Shown in pieces: positions 7,396-13,893 of a DNA stretch of 36,198 bases (positions are counted from its first letter, which is position 1; each line of letters begins with the position of its first letter). The notes under the pieces are model-generated. The model was not told the DNA's origin. It saw only the letters and a program-made list of their open reading frames with translations, and did not search any database. This stretch comes from Clostridia bacterium (GTDB taxonomy: Bacteria; Bacillota_A; Clostridia; Oscillospirales; CAG-272), in NCBI GenBank assembly GCA_017414585.1, contig JAFQLN010000075.1, positions 1 to 36,198 of the forward strand. Direction: 5' to 3'. The translations under genes were made by a program, and so were the position numbers.

Positions 7396-8597
7396 GGCGT
7401 GATTTCTCCTTTCACCGTCACAGTACCGTCGTCGTGCAGTTCGAGTTTATAGAACGAGCGGTCACGTTCGCCCGTTTCGGCATAGGCGGGATAGTCCGTC
7501 AGCTGTGCAATCGCGTATCCGGCGGAGTATCCGTAAAATTCGATATCGGCGTCGGCTTTCCACGTCATGCTTTCCCCGGATACCGGATCGAGCCGCACCA
7601 GTTCTCCCGTGGTCTTCGCGTAGATATCCAGCGGGGCTTCCTCGATGCCGTTAAAAGCCATGACCGTTCCGTAATAGATGAGATCGGCGGGCGTGTACCA
7701 GAGGAAGCCGTCGAAAAAGCGCACGCCCCATGTGTTTTCCGCCAGCAGGGTACAGCTTCCGTCGTCCTCGTACCGGTAGACATCGGAGGAAGTAAACGGC
7801 GTGCCTTCCCGTGTTGTGCGGGTGGTGCCTTTGGCAAGGATGTATACGTCTCCGGCATAGAGGACGGTCTGCACCACGCCTTTGCCATCCGGACTGATGA
7901 CTGTGGATTCCCCGCTTACGGAATTGTAGATTTCGCATACGGGCACTTGTGCATTGGTATCGGTAAGGAAGAAGCGCTCACCGTCTGTGACAAAAACGGT
8001 CGATACGGGGAAATCGCGGTCGAGCACTTCCTCGGGTGCACTGCGGGTCTTTTTCACGCGCATGATGCGGAAAACTTCATCCGTTTCCCGGTCGGGGTCA
8101 AGGTAGCGGTTCTGTTTGTAGTAGACATACTCCCCAGCCGCGCAGAACGGCAGTCCCGCCAAAGCGCCCGTGGTTTCGTATTCGACCAGCTTTGTCATGT
8201 TGTCCGGTTCTGTGGGATCGAAGGAATAGATCGTGCGCATCATCGGCGCCTGCTGCCCTGTTTTGCTGTGGTACTCGATCCCCGGGCGCTGGTCATAAAC
8301 ATCCATGAACACCCGCTCCCCGTCGGTCTGGTACCAGTTATTCGCAAAGAACCACGTGCTTTCGGGACAGGTTTCATCGAATTTGTCATGCGTGCAGAGC
8401 GGATCGCGGCACAGGCTGTAGTCCGTGTCGAGCGCGCCGTGCATCACACGATCCCAGTCGTTGAGAAAGAGCAGATCATTGACAGAACAGTACAGATTGG
8501 CGTTGGAGTAATTGCCCGTGTCAGCCGCCTGCTCCGTACATCCGCAAACCATGCACAGCAGAAGGAAGGCGAGCAGAATGGTCAGGTATTTTTTCAT
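7392..8597 (-). CDS. Predicted lipoprotein with CCHC motif (paralogue 1)
   Basis: A 401-residue protein with signal peptide and lipobox V-C-G-C (C20 lipidated). The motif C63-x4-C68-x-H70-x6-C77-P starts closer to the N terminus than in the other copies, and the Cys after the His is spaced by six residues. The rest has the same strand-turn character (repeats such as D-G-E-R-F-F, G-E-Y-V-Y-Y, Y-A-G-D-V-Y) suggestive of a beta-propeller. It follows the permease gene after 21 bp with an AAAGGAG-type ribosome site, and overlaps the next lipoprotein gene by 4 bp. Function unknown. Confidence 0.83.
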   Translation of the reverse strand: MKKYLTILLAFLLLCMVCGCTEQAADTGNYSNANLYCSVNDLLFLNDWDRVMHGALDTDYSLCRDPLCTHDKFDETCPESTWFFANNWYQTDGERVFMDVYDQRPGIEYHSKTGQQAPMMRTIYSFDPTEPDNMTKLVEYETTGALAGLPFCAAGEYVYYKQNRYLDPDRETDEVFRIMRVKKTRSAPEEVLDRDFPVSTVFVTDGERFFLTDTNAQVPVCEIYNSVSGESTVISPDGKGVVQTVLYAGDVYILAKGTTRTTREGTPFTSSDVYRYEDDGSCTLLAENTWGVRFFDGFLWYTPADLIYYGTVMAFNGIEEAPLDIYAKTTGELVRLDPVSGESMTWKADADIEFYGYSAGYAIAQLTDYPAYAETGERDRSFYKLELHDDGTVTVKGEITP

Positions 8598-8618
8598 GGG
8601 AAACTCCTTTCGTATGCA

Positions 8619-11177
8619 TCACTTCACAAACATTCTCCGTGCCGAAATCATCATGGCACCGACTGCCGCTCCCGCCGCTGCAATCCACAAGGCAAGCATA
8701 GCCCAGCCGCTGAAAAAACCTGTATCCATCGACTGCAGAACAAGGGGAGTACCCGCGAGGAGATTGAGGAAATTCACCCTTTCCGCCGCCGCGAGTCCGA
8801 ATGCCGCGCACAGAGCCGGAAGCAGGGTCAGAATGACTGCCGAGCCGAGAACGGGAATATAGCGGCAGAGCAGTTCGGACAGCGCACACACGAGCATCGC
8901 CATGAGCACCGCACCGATGACGCGCAGAAGAAGGAAGAGCGCGAGGTATCCCGCCACCGGAATATTGTAGCCAACGGATGCAAAGATCTGCATGGAGAGA
9001 AGCGGTGCGTCCGCGGCGGGCATTTCGTACTGCGTAAAGACGGTGACAACGTCCACAGCCCCCATGAAGCCCGCGAGAATCACGGCAATCATGCCTGCCG
9101 AAATCAGTTTCGCCGCAAAGGTCTTTTCGCGCCCGTTTCTCGTAGAGCGGAGAATCTGTGCAAATCCGCCGGACGACGATTTCGAGGCATATTCCGAGGC
9201 GAAAGTACCGGTTAGAAGCAGAAGAATGGATGTGTAGAGGAAGAGGTCGGCGTCCTCTGTATAGAGCTTCCGCCATCCGGTATCATAGACGAACCATCCG
9301 TCGATTCCGGTCTGTTCCTTCTGTCTGATCAGATATGCCGCGTGTTCTTCAATCCCGGAAAACAGTTCATTGCGGGAGTATGCGTAATTATAGGCGGACA
9401 GATACGCCTTGTATTCGTCGAAGTCGATTTCTCCGTTTGCGTATGCCTGCTGCATCTGTGCCTGCTTGGCAATGGTTTCGCTGATGGAAGCCCGTTCTTC
9501 TGCGATATATGCGAGCTTTTCTTCCGTAACCGGACCTTCAAGGATGGTCATGTACTCCTTGTAGACGTCATCCGCATAGGAACGGCTGGCAGCGTAGGTG
9601 TCGGAGGCATACCATACTTTGATGCACAGAAGAACCGCCAGCACGAAGATGAAGCGCGAGGAGATCAGCGTCTTGAAGCTCTCCGCTGCTGTCAGGGACA
9701 GGCTGTAGCTTCTGCGTCTGACCGAACCTGCCTTTGCGCGTTTCAGGGGAATGCGGTAGATAAATATTCTGCGCCATGCGGATACCAGTGCCGCTTTTTT
9801 CGTCATAACAGCGGAAAGCAGGCTGTCGAGCCAAAGCGGACGCACTTCCTGTACACCGCGGACATACATCCACGCAGTCAGAACCGAACAGCCGACGAGC
9901 AGAACAGTCATCACGCACAGCATGAACGGCACATATCCCGCAACGTGCCCGAAGAGATTCACCGCACGGTAGCGGACAAACAGAGGATTGACTGCCGATA
10001 CTGCGACAAGATTGAGGTTTTTCGCGGGGCTGGAGCCGTTGATATACTTGAGGGAATATAGCAGAAAGTTCAGTCCGTAGAAGCCGAGTCCCGTGAGATA
10101 AATGAGAATATAGTTATAGAGCAAAGTCGAAAGGGTCAATATGATCACGGAGAACACAGCAAAGCTCAGAAGCCGTACACCGATGGTCATGACAAAATAC
10201 TCACCGACTGTGATCCGGTATGGAGACAGCGCAAAGGTATCGAGTGCCTGCAGAACATTGTGCGGCGAGGAAAAACCGATGCGGATGCCGTAAACCGCCC
10301 ATGTGCTCATCGTGAACAGAAGAACGAAAACGGAAGACAGAAGAAGCATGGTGAGAATCTTTGCGCACGCTGTCCGCAGTCGTCCGTGTCTTGCCGTGCG
10401 GATGATGGGCATGAAGCCGCTCTGCTTTTCCTGTGCAAAAACCAGCGTTCCGAGCATGATGATCATAACCGACAGAAAGACATTGACGAGGTCATAGGAG
10501 AAGTATTCGTCCCATCCGCGGGTATATTCCACGCCGATTTTCACATTTTTCTGCGCCAGCTCATAGAGTGCGATGACGCGGAGCTGATATTTGTAGGTAA
10601 ACGAATTTTCATGAATGCCCATGACGGAAAATTCCGCCAGATTCGCCCGCGCACTGTCCATCACCGACTGCAGAAGCGCAGGATATCCCTTCGCGGCATC
10701 GACTGCATCGTACAGCGTACGGAACAGAATGGCGTCGGGGTAGTTCTCGTCCGTGGAATACACATCCGGCATCCGTTCCGTCTGGAAATCATAATCTCCG
10801 TTCCGGAAGGCTTCATGCATGAGTGCGTTCTGCTCTTCCTGGAACGCCTTCATTTTTGCGTAATGTGCGTCGCATTCTTCGGGATTTGCAAAATACAGAT
10901 CGAAAAAGTCCGCTATCATCTGTGCCGGTTCCTGCGCGGCAGAGCTTCTTGACGCTGTATACCATGCTGTTGCGGAGTTGAGCAGGAGCAGGATGACGAG
11001 GAACACCCACAGGTAGCGCACGCCGAAGAGCTTTTTGATTTCATAAGCGACAAAATGTCTGTTTTTCTTAGCACCGGCTTGCTTCCATTCGTTCGGATCG
11101 TCCGCGGCAAGAATCCATTTGTCGTCGATCTGACCGATTCCGTACCGGAGCTTTTGTGCATTCAGATGATTTTTCAT
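8619..11177 (-). CDS. Double-length ABC-2-like membrane protein with a cytoplasmic N-terminal extension
   Basis: 852 residues, with two related membrane halves joined through a basic cytoplasmic linker (about 470-500). Each half starts with one membrane segment (near 53-70 and 510-530), has a long external helical domain, then a cluster of membrane segments. A matching loop marks the repeat: G-F-M-P-I-I-R-T-A-R-H-G-R near 256 and G-F-A-Q-I-L-R-S-T-R-N-G-R near 673, each followed by A-K and a hydrophobic segment. This is the layout of ABC-2 permeases, duplicated and fused, but no ATPase gene is in the operon. The first 45 residues are soluble and contain Y-G-I-G-Q-I-D-D-K-W-I-L-A-A, which recalls the N-terminal segment of clostridial anti-sigma proteins. 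The ATG overlaps the sigma factor gene by 4 bp. Transporter, or membrane anti-sigma sensor, or both. Confidence 0.8.
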   Translation of the reverse strand: MKNHLNAQKLRYGIGQIDDKWILAADDPNEWKQAGAKKNRHFVAYEIKKLFGVRYLWVFLVILLLLNSATAWYTASRSSAAQEPAQMIADFFDLYFANPEECDAHYAKMKAFQEEQNALMHEAFRNGDYDFQTERMPDVYSTDENYPDAILFRTLYDAVDAAKGYPALLQSVMDSARANLAEFSVMGIHENSFTYKYQLRVIALYELAQKNVKIGVEYTRGWDEYFSYDLVNVFLSVMIIMLGTLVFAQEKQSGFMPIIRTARHGRLRTACAKILTMLLLSSVFVLLFTMSTWAVYGIRIGFSSPHNVLQALDTFALSPYRITVGEYFVMTIGVRLLSFAVFSVIILTLSTLLYNYILIYLTGLGFYGLNFLLYSLKYINGSSPAKNLNLVAVSAVNPLFVRYRAVNLFGHVAGYVPFMLCVMTVLLVGCSVLTAWMYVRGVQEVRPLWLDSLLSAVMTKKAALVSAWRRIFIYRIPLKRAKAGSVRRRSYSLSLTAAESFKTLISSRFIFVLAVLLCIKVWYASDTYAASRSYADDVYKEYMTILEGPVTEEKLAYIAEERASISETIAKQAQMQQAYANGEIDFDEYKAYLSAYNYAYSRNELFSGIEEHAAYLIRQKEQTGIDGWFVYDTGWRKLYTEDADLFLYTSILLLLTGTFASEYASKSSSGGFAQILRSTRNGREKTFAAKLISAGMIAVILAGFMGAVDVVTVFTQYEMPAADAPLLSMQIFASVGYNIPVAGYLALFLLLRVIGAVLMAMLVCALSELLCRYIPVLGSAVILTLLPALCAAFGLAAAERVNFLNLLAGTPLVLQSMDTGFFSGWAMLALWIAAAGAAVGAMMISARRMFVK

Positions 11178-11752
11178 ACGGTGTATCCTCCTCTCTCCAG
11201 ATATACTTTCAGCGCTTTGCGCGTCTTAGCAAGCATTTTGCTGATTTTGTTTTCCTTCAGACCCGATCTCTGTGCGATCGCCTTCACGGAATCCGAATAG
11301 AAATACCGCCGGACGAACACAAGCGCCTCCCGCTTCGGCAAAGTTTCGAGGAACGCATCAATCATTCTTCCGATTTCGCGGCTTTCCTCCTCAGCTTCCG
11401 ACGATGCGATGGTTTCCGACACCGCCGACGATGCGATGCATTCATCCAGTTCCGTCAGGACAGCCGAGCGTTTCTGTGCAGTCTGCTTCTCAAGCTGATG
11501 CAGGGCGAGATTGCGGATAATCCGGCAGGCATAGCTTTTGAGGGACAGCGGTTTCTCCGGAGGAATCGAGTTCCAGAGCCGCAGATACAGATCATTCAGA
11601 CACTCCTCCGCTGTTTCTTCACTGCCGGTGATATCGCGCGCCAGCTTCAGGCAAAGATTCTTATATTGTTTTTCAAATTCACTGATCGCAGACTCTCTGC
11701 GCGCCCAGAACAGACCGATAATCTTTTGTTCCAGTATTTCCGTCGACACCAT
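11174..11752 (-). CDS. ECF-like RNA polymerase sigma-70 family factor
   Basis: A 192-residue two-domain sigma factor. Region 2 spans about residues 15-90 and includes the E-T-A-E-E-C-L-N-D-L-Y-L-R-L-W segment typical of sigma region 2.1-2.2. Region 4 spans about 128-185, with L-P-x-R-E-A-L-V-F-V-R-R-Y-F-Y and a helix-turn-helix ending in K-I-S-K-M-L-A-K-T-R. It would direct RNA polymerase to a small set of promoters. ATG at 11752 is preceded by a strong AAAAGGAGGG site. It is the first gene of the lipoprotein operon and overlaps the permease gene by 4 bp, the arrangement expected of a sigma factor and its membrane regulator. Its own promoter looks like a sigma-A one. Target promoters are not known. 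Confidence 0.92.
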   Translation of the reverse strand: MVSTEILEQKIIGLFWARRESAISEFEKQYKNLCLKLARDITGSEETAEECLNDLYLRLWNSIPPEKPLSLKSYACRIIRNLALHQLEKQTAQKRSAVLTELDECIASSAVSETIASSEAEEESREIGRMIDAFLETLPKREALVFVRRYFYSDSVKAIAQRSGLKENKISKMLAKTRKALKVYLERGGYTV

Positions 11753-11897
11753 CCGAACCCTCCTTTTCTTCCGTATTCACAGCAGACCGGCATCCGCCCT
11801 TCTGCTCTCTGCCCTATATGACCGGGAAACTGTGCATTTCTGCCGCACACGGAAAAATTTATTTTACAAACCGGGAAAGTTATTATTCTATTCAAGT

Positions 11898-11926
11898 AGT
11901 ATACCATTTTCACGTTGTATTTTCAA
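11898..11926 (-). promoter_or_regulatory. Sigma-A-type promoter of the sigma factor/lipoprotein operon
   Basis: On the minus strand: -35 TTGAAA (11921-11926), 17-bp spacer, -10 TATACT (11898-11903) with an extended TG element one base upstream. The start would be near 11891, giving a leader of about 140 nt before the sigma gene ATG. The leader contains an ATG (MHSFPVI then stop) but no clear ribosome site or attenuator fold. Confidence 0.78.
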
Positions 11927-11966
11927 GAACTTGTCCCAAAAAAGAGACGCGCATGGGTTCAGGTAC

Positions 11967-12018
11967 AAAAAAACTGCCGCTGATCCACGGATATGTATGG
12001 ATCACACGGCAGTTTGCT
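11967..12018 (-). terminator. Terminator of the housekeeping operon, after spoVM
   Basis: A long inverted repeat: AAACTGCCG with CGGCAGTTT as the outer stem and TGGATCA with TGATCCA inside, around a loop near 11989-11998. On the minus strand it is followed by seven T residues. It begins a few bases past the spoVM stop codon and closes the large operon before the sigma factor promoter. Confidence 0.88.
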
Positions 12019-12025
12019 TTTGTAT

Positions 12026-12115
12026 TCAGTTCTTTCGTTCGCCCTTGCCTATGCGGAAAAACCGCCTGAAAAACGGTACGGCAAACCGCGGGCTCTTCCA
12101 GACGACAACTTTCAT
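12026..12115 (-). CDS. spoVM: Stage V sporulation protein SpoVM (29 residues)
   Basis: A 29-residue open frame starting M-K-V-V-V-W-K-S-P-R-F and ending in a basic tail, with F-F-R-R-F-F-R-I-G in the middle. This matches the clostridial form of SpoVM, the amphipathic helix peptide that binds the curved outer forespore membrane and anchors SpoIVA at the start of coat assembly. The ATG has a perfect AGGAGG site (12123-12128) 7 nt upstream. The place is also right: in Bacillus, spoVM directly follows thiN in the same block (prpC-prkC-rsgA-rpe-thiN-spoVM). It is followed at once by a strong terminator. The sequence differs from Bacillus SpoVM, which is 26 residues, mainly by the P14-F-F stretch. 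I could not identify a sigma-E promoter in the 79 bp after thiN. Confidence 0.88.
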   Translation of the reverse strand: MKVVVWKSPRFAVPFFRRFFRIGKGERKN

Positions 12116-12194
12116 GAACACGCCTCCTGTAAACGGATTTCATTCACAGGATATGCGTTTTTGGCAGAATGGTGACTATGCATTCATTCCTGTT

Positions 12195-12821
12195 TCAGCG
12201 TCTGCTTGTAACCAGCAGTGCGGCGCCTTCGACCGTGACCGTGGCGTATTCCGCTGTGACTTCGTTGCTGACCGCATACGGTCTCTGACGGACGAGCGTG
12301 GCACGATTGAGCGGATATTTGCACCCGTATTCGGTGACGATGCACTGATCGAGCGCGAAGATGGAAAAGTATCCGCCGTCGTTCGGAACTGTGACCGTTT
12401 CATCGAGAATGACCTGCACGCTGTTTTCGCCGTCGGTCAGTCTGACACGCACACCCTGCCGGCGCAGATCTTCCAGATAGAACACGTTTGAAATCGAGTG
12501 GTCAATACGTCCGCCGGTACCGCCGATGATGGTGATATACCGGCATCCGTTGTCCCGCGCATATTCGCAGGCAAGCATGGTATCAGTCACGTCCTTTTCA
12601 CAGGCAACGCGGAGGATATTCATTCCCTTCGGCAGTGTGTCGCGGTAGGAATCAAAATCTCCCATTGTGATATCCGGCGTGATGCCGAGCTTCTGTGCGG
12701 TTGCATAGCCGCTGTCCGCCGCAATCGTCAGATCGACCGAAACCGGCAGGATCCGTTTCGCAAGTTCGATATTGCAGTATCCGCCGGTGATGACCAAAGC
12801 AGTTTTCTTCTTATCCAACAT
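12195..12821 (-). CDS. thiN: Thiamine pyrophosphokinase
   Basis: Transfers diphosphate from ATP to thiamine to make thiamine diphosphate. The 208 residues contain the family hallmarks: A-A-D-S-G at about 35-39, the metal and phosphate site M-G-D-F-D-S at 53-58, the glycine-rich G-G-T-G-G-R-I-D-H segment near 110-118, and a C-terminal beta-sandwich that binds thiamine. The ATG at 12821 follows a GGAGGTGG site that overlaps the end of rsgA. In Bacillus an rpe gene lies between rsgA and thiN; here only 12 bp separate them and rpe is absent. Confidence 0.95.
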   Translation of the reverse strand: MLDKKKTALVITGGYCNIELAKRILPVSVDLTIAADSGYATAQKLGITPDITMGDFDSYRDTLPKGMNILRVACEKDVTDTMLACEYARDNGCRYITIIGGTGGRIDHSISNVFYLEDLRRQGVRVRLTDGENSVQVILDETVTVPNDGGYFSIFALDQCIVTEYGCKYPLNRATLVRQRPYAVSNEVTAEYATVTVEGAALLVTSRR

Positions 12822-12833
12822 ACTCCACCTCCA

Positions 12834-13850
12834 TCATCTTCGTTTCCATTCGGGAATGCTTCTCTGTTCTTCGTATATGCGTACATAGCTGTCGTGCCGC
12901 GACTGTGCGATCTCGCCGCGCCGCATTTTTTCCAGTACGGCACAGCCTTCCTCGCAGAGATGCGTGCATTTGGTGTATTTGCACTCTCCGAGGCAGTCCG
13001 CAAACTCACGGAAGCTGGATGCCAGCTCGTCATAGGGAAAGAAATCAAACCGCGTGAAGTCGAGCATGGAAAAGCCGGGGGTATCCGCCATCCAGAACGT
13101 GCCATCCCCCACCTTGAGCGGATAGATTTCCACGTGCCGGGTTGTATGGCGTCCGCGCTCGGTTTTCTGGCTGACCGTCCCGGTTTTTAAATGCAGATCG
13201 GGAAAGAGCGCTGTCATCAGTGTGGATTTTCCCGCACCGGATACACCCGCAAACGCGCCGCTGATATGGCTTCCTTCTTTCACGGATGCGGACAGCGTTT
13301 CTATGTACCGGTACAGCGGCTCAATTCCTTCACCGGCCGCACAGCTCAAAAGGAAGACCGTGAAGCCGGCAGTCCGGTAAACCGCAGCCAGTTCTTCTGC
13401 GCGTACAGGATCCAGATCCGCTTTATTCACGACGATCACGGTTTCGATCCCGTAGTTTTCCGCAATGACGGTCAGTTTATCCGCGGTGAGCAGATCCGGT
13501 TCCGGCGCGGCACAGGGGATGACTGCAAACAGCACATCCAGATTGGCTGCCGGCGGACGGATGAGCAGGCTTCTGCGCGGCAGGATCTCGTCGATGACAT
13601 AGTTGACCTCAACGCCGTTCTTCTTCTGTTTTTTTACTTCTCTTGCGATATCATCGGACATTTTTTCGTCCGTGCCCGCGGATGGCAGGATGATCACGTC
13701 ATCGCCGACCGTGGGTGTGATCTGTTCTTTCCGGAACACGCCGCGCGCCCGGCAGAGCAGTTCTTCTTCGGGATGCTCCGCCGTCCGTACGCCGTAAAGT
13801 CCGCCGACGCCGCGCGTGATGATGCCGTGTATTCTATCTTCTTTCTTCAA
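12834..13850 (-). CDS. rsgA: Ribosome small subunit-dependent GTPase RsgA
   Basis: A circularly permuted GTPase that checks late 30S subunit assembly. Order of elements in 338 residues: OB-fold (to about 100), G4 V-N-K-A-D (141-145), P-loop G-V-S-G-A-G-K-S-T (202-210), G3 D-T-P-G-F (256-260), then the zinc knuckle C290-x4-C295-x-H297-x5-C303. Position of G4 before the P-loop is diagnostic. The OB-fold carries a charged insertion at about 60-82 (D-I-A-R-E-V-K-K-Q-K-K-N) not seen in the Bacillus protein. The start is a TTG at 13850 with a GAGG site 6 nt upstream; no ATG fits. It sits directly after prkC, as in Bacillus, where the GTPase is a substrate of that kinase. Confidence 0.95.
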   Translation of the reverse strand: MKKEDRIHGIITRGVGGLYGVRTAEHPEEELLCRARGVFRKEQITPTVGDDVIILPSAGTDEKMSDDIAREVKKQKKNGVEVNYVIDEILPRRSLLIRPPAANLDVLFAVIPCAAPEPDLLTADKLTVIAENYGIETVIVVNKADLDPVRAEELAAVYRTAGFTVFLLSCAAGEGIEPLYRYIETLSASVKEGSHISGAFAGVSGAGKSTLMTALFPDLHLKTGTVSQKTERGRHTTRHVEIYPLKVGDGTFWMADTPGFSMLDFTRFDFFPYDELASSFREFADCLGECKYTKCTHLCEEGCAVLEKMRRGEIAQSRHDSYVRIYEEQRSIPEWKRR

Positions 13851-13893
13851 ACAGTACCTCTTCCGGTATTCATTCGTTCACTGTGCTGTCTGG

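Noticed and set aside
4942..7452. Plus-strand open frame of 836 codons
   Set aside because: It is antisense to two lipoprotein genes that have signal peptides, ribosome sites and family motifs. The plus-strand product has no domain or composition of a real protein; codon bias of the true genes keeps the opposite frame open.
11753..11890. Possible riboswitch in the sigma operon leader
   Set aside because: The roughly 140-nt leader has no recognisable conserved riboswitch core or terminator fold.
12116..12194. Sigma-E promoter before spoVM
   Set aside because: A CATATCCT sequence resembles part of a sigma-E -10 box, but no -35 element stands at the right distance.
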